From positions 4,293,303 through 4,357,302 of the forward strand of contig NC_052354.1 of the NCBI RefSeq assembly GCF_009727055.1: a stretch of 64,000 nt of DNA, written 5' to 3'. The translations under genes and the position numbers were made by a program. The notes under the pieces are model-generated. The model worked only from the letters and a program-made list of their open reading frames with translations, did not search any database and had not been told where the DNA came from. This document shows, one piece after another, positions 54,215 through 62,960 of this stretch (position 1 is the first letter of the stretch; the number at the start of each line of letters is the position of its first letter). The DNA is from Benincasa hispida. Its lineage: Eukaryota; Streptophyta; Magnoliopsida; Cucurbitales; Cucurbitaceae.

Positions 54215-56577
54215 TCTTAGAAGCAAAATTATTATAATTTTGTTTTCTATTTTTTTTTATTATTGATTTTCATTTGGATTTTTATAAGTGAGAAGATTCC
54301 TCTAATGTTCTCTTTCCTACCTCCCTTTCACTTTTTTCTAATTTATTCTTCTCTATCTAACTTAAGATATCACTAGCTCTCTTAATTTACTCCATCCTTC
54401 AGCTTCTCTCTCTAAAACCTTTTTTTTATCACCTAAAACATCTCTCCCTTCCTCTAATCTTTTTTTTACCCGATCTTTTAGTCTCTAACCTTTGGAAAAT
54501 CATCGCAAATAATATTTTAAACTTTTCACATTACAAAACCAGTATTTTTCTTGAGAACACATTAAAATAGTTTTTCTTAGTCGACCATTGAGATTTAGTT
54601 TAAAAACTAATTTTTCTAAGTTATCGACAGTTTTTTTTTTTTTTTTGCTTTGTCGGTACCTCTCATCAGATTACACGTGGAGATTTTCTAATTTCGTATG
54701 TAATACCTTTCAAATTTTCTCCCAATTCAATTATCTTTTCTGAATATTATATTAAATTATTTCGTAATTTTTCAAATCTTTAGATTAATTTTCTTTTTTA
54801 CAATTACATGAATTTTTAAAATTTCAAATGGGTTTTCCGATTATCAAAATGAATTTTCTAAATTGATTCAAGATGGTTGTAATGTCATTTTTAAATTTTG
54901 AAAAATATCTATTTTTGCGAAAAATTGGGTTAAATTTAGGATATATATTGAATCTCGATGTTAATCTTTTTCGAGATTCCATCCCAAAAGCTCAAATATA
55001 TCAAATTTCAATGTTAATTATGCTCGAGTTTCATCGAGAAAGCCCAAATATATAGAATCTCAATGTTATTTTATCCGTAATTAATACCAATATCCATATA
55101 AATTACAAGAATTTCTAAATTGATTTATCGATTTCAATAATTTACCACTTATCTTTCCAAATTTATCCATATCGTGTATGATTTAATAGTGTGATTTTCT
55201 TATTTTGGAGAGATGTTGGAAGATTACATAACATTTAAAAATATTAGCAAATAATAATTTCTAGAGAGATGTATCGAGAATGCTCAAAACAATCGATAAA
55301 TTAAAAAAAAAAATAACATCTCAGTCACCATCTCGAGTGAGATGGACCTAAAAAAATATTCTAACAATTTTTTTAAAAAGCGTGCTAATTTTGTGAGGTG
55401 AATTGTAAGGTGAAAACTTAAGGTGTTATTTGTGGCAATTTCCCCTAACTTTTCTCCCAAGCTTTTCAAAATAAAAATAAATAAATAAAAACTTTTCTCC
55501 CTTTCCCTCAAAAGAATAAAAAAATAAAAAGCAAAATTCTCCAATCTTAGTTTTTCCTTGGAATTTCTCTCTCTTCAACCTTTTTTCTCCATAAATATTC
55601 CATCTCCAATGGTTTTTTTTTTTTTTTTTCATATATCGTGAATGTTTAATTTGAATTAGTTTACGCACACATTGACTAATTTCACATAGACAACAATCAC
55701 CTGATTTCTACTTTGGATGTCAACGAAACTAGATGTTAAATCTTAAATAGGTGACTATCATGGATTGAATTCATGATTTCGCCCAATATTTTCTTTTCTA
55801 TCCATTTAACCATTTATACATATAATCAACTTAAGAGTAACCATGTTCTTTTTCCTAGAAGAAAAAACTATAAGATTTGTGACCACTTTTAGGAAATATT
55901 TGTGATATCCTTTATAGATCTTATAATTATGAACTCTACAAAACATAATATTATATAAACATTATTGACTAAAAAATCACACCAAAGAACAGAAGAAAAG
56001 AAAAAGTTGAAGAGAGTGAATAATTACTTAACTGGGAATCTTGGATATGCCATCCAGAGAGATGCCCAACTTGGTTCATTGAATATCTCCAGCTTTCAAC
56101 TTCTTCAATATCAATTTCAGGATTTGCTTCATGTTCATTAAAGTGATTCTCAAAGTTCCCCTTTTGCTTCCTCGCATTCGCTGGATCTATTTGGTAAAAT
56201 ATTGGAAGAACCAATTGATCCCTCAACTCCTTACACATTACAATCTTTTCTATTTCCTTCATGCAAACCAAATTCCCATAGTTCTCTGAAAAAACCACGA
56301 TCGAAGACCTCGATTCTTCCACCGCTTTCATCTTCTCCGCTAAGGGTTTCCCTCCATCTTCTTCATCCTCGTCGTCTCTGAAAACTACAATTCCTTGAGT
56401 TGTCAGAGCTTCATGGAGATCGGCCGCAAAACTACGTCCGGTGTCCTTAGCCCTGTGGCTGAGGAAAACGTCGTAGTTTCGTAAGGGAGGAAGAGGAAGA
56501 GATATAGAATAACGAGGCGGAGGAGAAGATAAGGATGTTATGGAAGCTCTTCTCTCCATTATTGCTGGAGACGCCAT
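37865..56577 (-). CDS. TNL-B: complete TIR-NB-ARC-LRR immune receptor with three post-LRR modules (8 exons)
   Basis: Predicted intracellular NLR receptor of the TIR class (effector-triggered immunity). Exons on the minus strand: 56033-56577, 45420-46509, 44455-44730, 43199-44308, 42068-42678, 41115-41277, 39248-39958, 37865-38374. I placed every junction on a GT donor and AG acceptor; lengths 545, 1090, 276, 1110, 611, 163, 711 and 510 sum to 5016, giving 1671 residues with no internal stop. Domains: TIR about 34-175, NB-ARC about 205-510 (P-loop 238-246, Walker B 314-321, GLPLA 403-407, MHD 505-507), LRR about 546-985, then C-JID-like modules in exons 5 (1008-1211), 7 (1266-1502) and 8 (1503-1671). 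It is longer than a typical TNL (about 1000-1300 residues) because of the extra modules. Intron 1 is 9.5 kb and holds LINE and Copia insertions. Start chosen at the first Met of the TIR exon; Met7 is an alternative. Product class is certain; the pathogen recognised is unknown. Confidence 0.93.
38375..39247 (-). other. TNL-B intron 7
   Basis: 873 bases, AT-rich. At about 38765-38830 there is a degenerate SINE-like unit (TAGTTGAACAACTATC then GAATTTGAACATCC). Nothing else seen. Confidence 0.65.
39248..39958 (-). CDS. TNL-B exon 7: second post-LRR module plus charged linker
   Basis: 711 bases, phase 0/0 (acceptor CATATAG|GAACTG, donor TTAAAG|GTCAAT). Module: FNFQLKEPKITIKVPPNLHK, KKWMGLAFFVVFSVDES, LWLFFEPRAVYPYRLNQW, FKVVLCGARLVYKQDLEGFV. 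Then a highly charged linker (DPKKKENESRQ, WEGEQKSNAHPQEEDCSKME) leads into exon 8. The counterpart in TNL-A is outside the window. Confidence 0.88.
39959..41114 (-). other. TNL-B intron 6
   Basis: 1.16 kb. The distal part is colinear with 1-881 (TNL-A intron 6). It contains a MITE-like patch with TATCAnTGATA palindromes at about 40650-40790 that TNL-A lacks in the visible part. Confidence 0.7.
41115..41277 (-). CDS. TNL-B exon 6: linker
   Basis: 163 bases, phase 2 to 0. It encodes RTIGSFSRLRPSRPP, an acidic middle, and the conserved [13 protein letters not shown] end. It is one codon shorter than in TNL-A. Confidence 0.85.
41445..41640. repeat. MITE-like repeat in TNL-B intron 5
   Basis: CATATGGTATATCATTGATAGAC ... 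GTCTATCACTGATAGATTTCG ... TTTTTGCAATTGTCTC; same family as 7995-8245. Absent from the corresponding part of TNL-A, where a Copia element sits at about 1208. Confidence 0.65.
41935..42010 (-). mobile_element. tRNA-derived SINE-like copy in TNL-B intron 5
   Basis: Minus strand: TATAACTCAACTAGTTAAG (A-box-like) and GGTTTAAACC (B-box-like), about 40 bases apart. Short and degenerate. Confidence 0.45.
42068..42678 (-). CDS. TNL-B exon 5: first post-LRR module
   Basis: 611 bases, same borders as in [74 protein letters not shown]. Followed by an amphipathic tail ([17 protein letters not shown]). Confidence 0.88.
42935..43150 (-). mobile_element. Copia LTR fragment in TNL-B intron 4
   Basis: TGAAAAAGCAATAG ... 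TTTACAACGTAGTACTTAT matches the first about 215 bases of the LTR at 49705-49925 (both carry GATAATCCACTA and GTTGGTAA). A truncated LTR; TNL-A lacks it. It makes up nearly half of this 520-base intron. Confidence 0.8.
43199..44308 (-). CDS. TNL-B exon 4: main LRR domain
   Basis: 1110 bases, phase 0/0. [20 protein letters not shown] start, about ten LRRs, and [20 protein letters not shown] near the end. Colinear with TNL-A without indels; substitutions cluster in the variable LRR positions and at the exon end (FIRCPIST versus MIRCPIST, AERYK versus NESYK). Confidence 0.93.
44455..44730 (-). CDS. TNL-B exon 3: NB-LRR bridge and first LRRs
   Basis: 276 bases. [17 protein letters not shown] linker, then [18 protein letters not shown] and [17 protein letters not shown]. 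Phase 0/0. Differs from TNL-A at only a few residues. Confidence 0.93.
44731..45419 (-). other. TNL-B intron 2 with MITE-like patch
   Basis: 689 bases. Contains TATCAnTGATA palindromes at about 44880-44960, same family as the MITE-like repeats. It is the intact reference for judging how much is missing from TNL-A intron 2 at the adapter junction. Confidence 0.7.
45420..46509 (-). CDS. TNL-B exon 2: NB-ARC domain
   Basis: 1090 bases. P-loop [83 protein letters not shown]. All switch motifs intact. Joins exon 1 through a split Gln codon (QDSQSEAGVINEIVKHIF). Confidence 0.95.
46590..46750. repeat. MITE-like repeat
   Basis: CAAATATAGAAAAATAAACC ... TATCGCGGTCTGTCATAGATAG ... TAAATATTTCAACAG. 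Same family, with a different palindrome spelling. Not present at the equivalent place in TNL-A. Confidence 0.5.
47057..47516 (+). pseudogene. LINE (L1-type) endonuclease fragment
   Basis: Plus strand reads EEFREVLNHCNLKDIGFRGD, QFTWTNKNSTRH, DRLDRFIAN and NWLSFSH, the C-terminal part of an APE-type LINE endonuclease (fTWtN, RLDR). Stops and frame changes follow. The reverse transcriptase part of the same element lies beyond the Copia insertion. Confidence 0.8.
47517..47600 (+). mobile_element. tRNA-derived SINE with poly-A tail
   Basis: AAGAGCTTAGCTCATTTGAC (A box) and GGTTCAAATC (perfect B box) about 40 bases later, then CACCTCCAACTTGTACTT and a 12-base poly-A at about 47599. The tightest SINE in the window. 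Confidence 0.65.
47640..50709 (-). mobile_element. Copia element (gag-only) inserted in the LINE
   Basis: Minus strand: LTR 49705-50709 (starts TGAAAAAGC, ends CTCCAACA), primer-binding site TGGTATCAGAGTG at 49690-49702, gag (49680 down to about 48470), then degenerate sequence to about 47640. No integrase, reverse transcriptase or second full LTR recognised; 47766-47819 repeats at 47878-47931 (112-bp spacing). The LTR holds short direct repeats (TGTGAGACTCCCTTTCAATT twice near 49970-50025; CTTAGGCTCCCC-type words). Confidence 0.75.
48470..49680 (-). pseudogene. Copia gag (UBN2 type) with zinc knuckle
   Basis: RPPILDGTNYSYWKTRMTSF at about 49640-49570, KMSRLQLLTSMFKNLKVQDD and ESIAEFNVRLLDIANDSFAL at about 49300-49180, KVTTIEKAQDITSLKIDDL, LLTFEMSLNGK. 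A one-frame-off zinc knuckle follows near 48720 (GYGHYEVECPNFLRKQ), then the acidic ALSDDDSEDNSDSKDD tail. Frameshifted and split, but close to a complete gag. Confidence 0.88.
50740..52640 (+). pseudogene. LINE reverse transcriptase, zinc-finger and RNase H remnant
   Basis: Plus strand, in order: KPFTKREIELAIKGMHPSKA and PGSDNMHALFYKKYWGIPGE (start of reverse transcriptase, 50835-50960), INKTLISLI; then a jump past the catalytic region to RKVGWDLEILNFLTKLYWQ (51066), WIHKGENF, FSVRSTYQL, a zinc-finger region GISTNLGCSFCRTHFETTSR (51731-51792), and an RNase H-like end (EDCRKMNVDVPWSENAQ near 52142, CKILREANKATHGLAV near 52500) with stop at 52626. The polymerase motif block is deleted. Continuation of the endonuclease fragment at 47057. 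Confidence 0.85.
52647..53110 (-). pseudogene. Copia reverse transcriptase fragment next to the LINE end
   Basis: Minus strand: FSPVVEHILIRTLLLLVVQF, DQLDVKTTFLNERLKETIYM, NKFIYSLKQSLSCWFQRFDT, SSYDNCIYKNE. These are consecutive Copia reverse transcriptase motifs with stops between them. It lacks LTRs. Confidence 0.85.
53530..53815. repeat. MITE-like repeat with internal 32-bp-class tandem copies
   Basis: ATAGCAAAATCAACAAAAATATTTATAAAT recurs three times at 53540-53640, then GATAGACTCTGATGGACTACTATC and TCAATGTCTATCAGTGTCTA, closing with TTTATAAATATTTTTAG. Belongs to the same TATCA/TGATA family. Confidence 0.6.
54180..54212. repeat. 33-base poly-A run
   Basis: Uninterrupted A run in TNL-B intron 1. 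The paralogue has a short AAAAAAAA at about 22508. A likely place for length errors in sequencing. Confidence 0.95.
55735..55815 (-). mobile_element. tRNA-SINE-like remnant, paralogue of 23090-23165
   Basis: Minus strand TGGTTAAATGGATAG (A-box-like) and GAATTCAATCC (B-box-like). Shared by both TNL introns, so the insertion is older than the gene duplication. Confidence 0.45.
56033..56577 (-). CDS. TNL-B exon 1: TIR domain
   Basis: 545 bases, phase 2 at CCCA|GTTAAG. Ser/Pro-rich N-terminus (SSPPPRYSISLPLPPLR), [20 protein letters not shown], acidic BB-loop ([10 protein letters not shown], residues 67-76), [18 protein letters not shown] with presumed catalytic Glu108, [30 protein letters not shown]. 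Two residues longer than TNL-A in the Pro-rich leader. Confidence 0.94.
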
Positions 56578-56780
56578 TGAAGACTGGTGAGAGCTGCTCT
56601 GATACTTACTAACAAAATGGATGCTAATGGTTTAGAAGAAAACATAAGTGGGCGGCCAAATGATTCTCTCTCTCTCTCTCTCATGTGGAAATTCTTTTAA
56701 TGGCCTAAATTGTTTTCAAATCTATTGTTATGTTCAAATTTTATATTCGTTTCATCTTTCGAGGCTTTATGCATTTTTAA
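56578..56780 (-). promoter_or_regulatory. TNL-B promoter / 5' UTR
   Basis: Colinear with 23919-24130 but lacks the stretch bearing the TATA-like motif in TNL-A. It has a longer CT repeat (56665-56682; GA-repeat in the sense direction). No clear TATA box was seen close to the start. Confidence 0.5.
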
Positions 56781-57019
56781 GTTTTGATGTCCCATTTTTT
56801 TTTTCATATTGGATTTTTATGAAACCCCTGTTTAAGTAATGTGGAATCAAACTTCTTGAAGTCCAAACGAGTATTTTCAATAAAATTTGAGATCCAATCC
56901 AAAAAATTATGTACCCAAATAATTACCATTTTTTGAGGGACATGTTGAGAATTCCACAAGAAAGATGAAGATGCCTAAATAAAAATTTATAAGTTTGATG
57001 ACAAAACATCATCATTATT

Positions 57020-57500
57020 TATAATTATTGAGTCACGTTGGTCGAGTTTTGAAAAAAAATTAGAAGTGTATTGATTTCACATTGAAAAAGTTCAAAAATG
57101 ATAGGTTTTAAGTACTATAAAAACAATTTATGTCTTTGATCTCAAATTGTCTCAATTATAAACCGTTTTTTATTGTGTTAAATGTAGTTAAATTCACTTT
57201 TTGTATTCTCTAGTTAAGAGTGGGGAAGAGGGTGTGAATGATGTAAATGCTTTGAGAGATTGTTTCTTTGTAATTAGGGTTGGTGCGAGACTTTTGTGTG
57301 ATATTGTAAATAATTTTTCACATAGAGAAATGTCTAGTCTATGATTTTTTGAAATTTTTCTAGTCTATCTTTTTTCTTTGGATTGAAGTTCTTTTAGATT
57401 TATTATTGTATTTCCAGTTTTATTATTATTTTTTTAATTTCTCTATCATTTTTCCATAAACAATTTTTTTTTTAATTTCTCTATTATTTTTCTATAAACA
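57020..57500 (+). mobile_element. Solo LTR upstream of TNL-B
   Basis: Matches both LTRs of the element at 24330-26365 (GGTCGAGTTTTGAAAAAA..TTAGAAGTG, ACTATAAAA, TTCTCTAGTTAAGAGT, ATAATTTTTCACATAG). No internal region or primer-binding site follows. Consistent with LTR-LTR recombination after the duplication. Confidence 0.7.
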
Positions 57501-59555
57501 TTTCAAAATTATCTTTGAAGTAAAGACTTTTTATAAGATGTGGACGGATAATGGTCTAAAATAGTTATAGGTCACACTCTCCTCACTAGTGGGTTTGAAA
57601 TACGAAGAAATTTCAACAAGTGGAAAATAATTTTAATTAAGAAGAAAATAACATTACAAAGGCTTGAACATAGGATCTCGCTAGGCCACCTACTCTGATA
57701 CAATTTTAAATCACCAATTAACCCAAAAAATTTAAGTGGATAGGTGAAGATATATTTAGTATTGTATCATTCAACACATATAGTAAAATCTATGAATAAT
57801 AGACAATGTAGACAGACTTTAGAAATTTAATCTAAATTTTGTTATATATATAAATATTTTTGTATTATGTTATTTCTATTAACACCCCATAAAACTTTAG
57901 GAATGATTATTAGTTCCGACTTCTATGTTAATGAGGTTCACGTGTTGCCAATGTCTCAAAATTTCATTTTTCTCTTGCAAAAAAAATTAAAATTAATATG
58001 CATTTAAAAGGATAATGTTATTTATTTGATATTGATTATTAAAATATATTGAAATTGAAAAATAGGCATTTAAAATTAAAATGTTATTTATTTGATATTG
58101 GTTATTAAATATATTGAAATTGAAAACTTATTGATGTTCTTTACTAAATTCTCAACTACCAAGAATAAGCATAAATATCTTAATTATTAAGGACCCATTT
58201 GATAATCATTTCGTTTTTTTAAAAAAAAATTTAAGCATATTTTTTTTCATATAATTTGTCGCTTTCTTCATTACAAAAGTTGAATTCTTAATAAAATTAA
58301 AAAAAAAATATTTAAACACTATTTTCTTTAACATTCATTATTTAGCTTCGTTTTTTTAAATGTTAGTAAAAATAGATAACAAAACAAGATATAAGGAATA
58401 TTTATAGATTTAGTTAAAAAAAAATTAAAATTAAAACTCTAATAATTATCGAAAGAGGTCTAAAATACCTATTTTACATAAATTTTGACTATGATAGTTA
58501 ATTAATTAATTAGTTAATTATAATAAAGAGAAATCTTCACAGATAGGAAAAATGTCAAACAATTTACAGAAATAACAAAAAAACATTGATAGACAATGAT
58601 AGACTTCTATCAACCTCTATTGATGATAGTTTTGTATCGATTTCTATCAATAATAGTATCATTGATAGACGTCTATCAATTTCTATCATTGATAGATATT
58701 CATAGACTTTTATAGTGTCTATCAGTCATAGACTTGTATCAGTTTCTATCATTAATAAACGTTAATAGACTTCTATTGGTACCTATTTAATATTGGTTAG
58801 AATGTCCATCACAACTATAATTAAATTTTACTATTTGTATAAATATTTTTTCTTTTTTTTTTTTATTTTTGAAAATTCCGTGTTAGTTAGAGGCAAGCTA
58901 GGTTTTCTTTTTAAAAAATGACAAAATTTTACATGAAAATTTTTTAATTTAAGAATTGAAAGTGCCGTAATTATGTAAAAGAGAATCTAAAATCTTAATT
59001 AGATATTTAATTGAAATTTAAGATAAGTTTGGGGGCAATTGCTTATGCCTAGTGATCGGGGCATATAGGTATGTCGTTATCGTGGCGGACAGTGCCTTCC
59101 CTTATGGATATCTCTGCCTTTTACTTACACTTTTTTGGTTCACTCAAGACAATGATCCAAGGAAAATACTAAACTAAGTTATCATGTTTGTTTTATTTTA
59201 TTATTTCAAACAAAATAATCTCAAAACAACTTTACTACTCTCAATACAATTTTATGTGTTTAGATTTTTTTCCTCGACTTGTTTTCTGTATTTGGACTTT
59301 GGTCTTGAAATCATAAAACGCTGACATCCTTATCTTTAAGGTTTGGAAAAATTAACTTTATTTAATAATTCGATAATTCGAACAATTTGAACTACTAAAA
59401 TTAAATTGTAGAGATTAGATTTGGTTAATTTTATCTTTAAATTAGGTTGGTTTAAATTTTTATATTTTGTTCGGATTAGATTGAGCCTCGATTTGCATTT
59501 TAAAAATTCGAGTTCCAGACACAACTAAAATTATTATCATTATTATTATTATTAG
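57500..59555. other. Upstream flank of TNL-B, colinear with 26700-30480
   Basis: No gene. Short anchors match the other copy (ACGTGTTGCCAATGTCTCAAAA at 57936; AGATAAGTTTGGGGGCAATTG at 59022). It contains MITE-like patches at 57760-57900 and 58545-58870, the latter with a dense TATCAnTGATA run. Confidence 0.7.
58545..58870. repeat. Palindrome-rich MITE-like repeat
   Basis: AACATTGATAGACAATGATAG, then TATCAATTTCTATCATTGATAG and related words roughly every 20-30 bases, ending in TTTTACTATTTGTATAAATA. A smaller relative of the 27720-28815 array. Confidence 0.7.
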
Positions 59556-59830
59556 GGACAGTTGCAAATATAGACATTAGACCAAAAGTATTAGTGGATA
59601 TAACACAATGTAAAAAAATTTACAAATATGACCAAATTTAAATAATTTATCAGTAATAGACCATATTATTAGTACAGTCTATCTGTAATAGATCATATCA
59701 TTCGTAAGAGTCTATTAACGATAAAAATATATCGTTGATAGACTTGACTATATTTATAATTTTTTTAAAATAATATTATATACTTGTTTATTATTCATAA
59801 AAATTCTATCAATTGCAATTATCCTTATTT
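59555..59830. repeat. MITE-like repeat, paralogue of 30490-30690
   Basis: AGTTGCAAATATAGACATTAGACC ... AATATATCGTTGATAGACTTG ... CAATTGCAATTATCC. Here the internal TATCAnTGATA part is kept, whereas the 30490 copy has lost most of it. Confidence 0.7.
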
Positions 59831-60564
59831 TATTGTTATTATATATAGCATATAAGATTTACTTTTGGAGTTTTTACGTTTTCTTTCCACCTTTGTCTTC
59901 TCTCTCCCTCTTCTGACTTGTCTCTCTCACCATCACTGACGTCTCCGCAGGCATTCTTTTTACTATCTCTCACCATCATCGTCGTCTCCTTCATTGCAAT
60001 CTCTCACCATTACTGTTGTTTCCTCCGTTTTCTCTCAACAATGGATTTCTTGATCATGCACCGATAGCACAGTCTAGATCTCTTCATTGTAACCATCGTC
60101 GTTGCACATTCACCGATTTCTTGCAAAGCTACCATTGTTGCACAGTCACTGACGCTGCATCATTTCACTTAATTTAATAAACAAAAAAATGTATTTAAAA
60201 ACAAAAGAAAAAGAAGGAAAAGACAATTAACCTCATAACCCAATCCAACCCAAATTTTGAGGGTTTGGTTGGGTTGGTTGAGTTGGAGACCTTGTTCCGA
60301 TTATTCGAGTAGCCAACCTGATCAACCTGAATTTTCGAATAGGTCCACAAAGTTCCCCAACCTGATCTTGACATGTTTAAAAGTTATTCTCACATTTGTT
60401 AAAATCATTTTTATTATTTTTAAATTCATTCAAAATTTTTTTATTCATTTAAAATTAATTTTTAAGGTGTTTCCAAGTGATTTCAAACCTAAAGAAAGCT
60501 ATTCTAATCAATGTTTCAAAATCACTCATGCATTTCAATAGCAAAAGAGTTATAACAGTCTTTC

Positions 60565-60660
60565 TTTTTTACAATATTTGCGATGAAGGTAGGACCAAAT
60601 ATCTAACCTCAAAGTTATCGTACATATTTGATGCCAGTTAAGCTATGTTCATTTTAGCTT
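60565..60660 (-). mobile_element. SINE-like copy, paralogue of 32880-32975
   Basis: Minus strand AGCTTAACTGGCATCAAAT (A-box-like) and a B-box-like GAGGTTAGATATTTGG, tail TTGTAAAAAAG. It marks the far end of the duplication. Confidence 0.5.
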
Positions 60661-60699
60661 AATACTACCATCTTAACTTATTTTTATGATTTCAATATA

Positions 60700-61600
60700 T
60701 GTCCATAGTTGGAAATAATTGTTTAAAGAATAGCGGGAAATCAAAGAGAACTTACTTCATCAATAATTAGTATCAACTCCCTATGTTTGATTTCTTATTT
60801 TAATAATTGTTGATCTAAAAAATAGTGGGCATGATTTTAAATTAAAAAAAAAAATCAGTATACAACTCAAGGATATAGAGGATCAATTGACTTCCTACCT
60901 TAAGGAAAGGAGAGTATGTCAATTATCGTTGATGCCAAAATAGGGATGAACCATAAATTTGTATCACGGGGGAAAATAGTCCAAGTGCCAAGAAGACAAG
61001 ACAAGTTGAGAACCAGCGTGGTGTCAAGCCATACATACTCAGACGCTCAAGTTAGTCTCGAGATTGTTAATAAGTTGCAAGTAAAAAATAGTAGCGGATT
61101 TTAGGTGTATCTTCGACCAATGACTTAGGTTGTTTAATATAAGATAATAATGTGGAACTCACGCTTGAGCTCATAACTGTCTATTTTTAATTTTTTGAAC
61201 TGCTGATTTAATACTCGTTGAGCAGTTACGCTACCACCACGTGAGGTTATAACCAATGCTTAAGTTCATCACCCATTTAATTCCTCAAGGGTTCCTTTAT
61301 CGATCATTCGTTGAGAATTTGGTCAAAATTCAACCACTCTAAGTATTGGGAATTTCCTAAAACTCGCAGTTCGTAAATATTGGAAACATATTCTATTTAT
61401 CAATAAAAGTTTATTGAGTTGTTTATTCAATAAAATGTTAGTGATATTGCATTCTGTTATAAAAAATCCAATAAACCAATTCATAGCTATAATATAAGTA
61501 CTTTAATTTTATGTGGAGACAAAAAAGTGGATCAAGTTTTAGTATATAGCCAAAATGGTCTATAAGTATATGGATGAGATTGAGTACCTCATTCTAGCGA
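60700..61600. other. No recognised gene
   Basis: A 62-codon frame at 60916-61104 is not recognised and has no upstream or splice context. The remainder is AT-rich, with a region (61130-61400) resembling transcribed retroelement leader sequence. Nothing firm. Confidence 0.5.
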
Positions 61601-62180
61601 CACTATTGGATATGGCTCACTTTGTATACTAATACAAATAATGTGATCCCAAAATCATTCATGTGGAGACATGCGAGTAGAGGCATCCTATGCAAAGTTT
61701 GTTTGCATAAGGCAGAACCACGAAATAGTCACTTTTCTTTATAATGATCGTTTACTGTTAAAAATGAAATACCTAGGGTAACTCGATCTTAATCCTGAGC
61801 TAACTATGAACTCCTGTTTATTCGAGATTGTCCTTTGATCTGCATAGGTGAGAGTAGTTCAACAGCACTGCTCAATAAGCCTCCTATTTTGGGGATAAGA
61901 CTAGATAAATAGTTGGGGACATAGTCCTGTAATATAGAATTCACTCTACCCAATTTAGGGTTAGTAGATAGGTTGTTCCCTTAAGTGCTGACTCCTGGTT
62001 TTGAACATAGAGGCTCTGCCTTCTCATGGCTGAGAGGGATATGGTTTATTAGTTAGACAATAAATCAATTGTTCAATAGAGGATCAGTGGTAGCTTAAGG
62101 AGCAAGATTATTTACAGGGGTAAAACGGTAATTTTGACCTAGTTATAAATACGAGCAACCTGTGAAAGATCAACTTACTG
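61600..62180. repeat. Dispersed repeat, copy 2
   Basis: Shares most of 61630-61950 with 34150-34490 and then continues (TTAGGGTTAGTAGATAGGTTG, AACATAGAGGCTCTGCC, GTTAGACAATAAATCAATTG). It has leader-like features and no coding frame. I recognise the text style as an abundant cucurbit repeat, probably retroelement-derived; this is from memory and not verified. Confidence 0.55.
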
Positions 62181-62960
62181 ATTATGGTTAAAGTGGACAG
62201 AAATATATCTATAGTGAGAAGAGTACAACTACCAAGCTATAGTGGTATGTCTTGATAGTTAACAAATATTGATTAATTTAGTCTAAAGAGTTTAGCCAAG
62301 TAATTTCAAATCGTTGGAGATCATGATCTGTAGGTTTATAAGGTCTCTCTACTAGCTCGCAAAAATTACTCCTTGGACTAGTGAATTGAGCGAATTTGTA
62401 ATGTTCAAAATCGAAATTATGGTTTTGAATTTGAAGTGTTCAAATTCAATTTAGGGTTTGATTAATTATATTTTATATAAATAAATGTTTGGATTTATCG
62501 AAATTAAACGTAAATTGAAAAGTTTACAATATTTAAATATTGATTAATGTGAATAGGATTCATGTTTGAATAGGTGTTTTGTTAATTTAATATTTGATAT
62601 TAAATTTTTTTAATTAATTAATTAAAAATAAAAGCATTTTAAATTTTACAAAATTCAAATTCAAATTTGAATTCGTTTTATTTAATTTAATGTAATTAAG
62701 TAAAAATTAGAAAATTACATTTTTTTTTAATTCATTAATAGCAGTTATTAGAAATAGGGTAGATCACTCCTACATTGAGCCATTTGATAATTTATTTCTT
62801 CAGCACTTATTTCATTCGGGATTGAGCCTGCATTAAGGCTCAATCGATCCTGCCTTCCCTTCCTCCAATATGATTTTATGCATATAGTAAGATGGATTGA
62901 TCTCTCTAATATCAGCCAACATCCATCCGATTACACGTGTATGCTTTTTAAGTATATGCA

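Larger units (their letters stand above)
46510..56032 (-). other. TNL-B intron 1 (9.5 kb)
   Basis: Contents from the NB side: MITE-like repeat (46590-46750); shared AT-rich sequence with the empty site of the TNL-A Copia (about 46915); LINE fragment (47057-47516); SINE (47517-47600); Copia (about 47640-50709); second LINE part (50710-52640); Copia reverse transcriptase fragment (52647-53110); shared AT-rich sequence (53110-56032) with a 33-base poly-A run at 54180-54212 and MITE-like palindromes at 53640-53760. Confidence 0.8.
40065..60680. repeat. Tandem segmental duplication, copy B
   Basis: Colinear partner of 1-33000. It extends further left than copy A is visible (exons 7-8 at 37865-39958). 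Private insertions: LINE/Copia in intron 1, LTR fragment in intron 4, MITEs in introns 1, 2 and 5. The left junction between the copies lies within 33.0-37.8 kb, now occupied by LTR fragments and the CACTA element. Confidence 0.85.
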
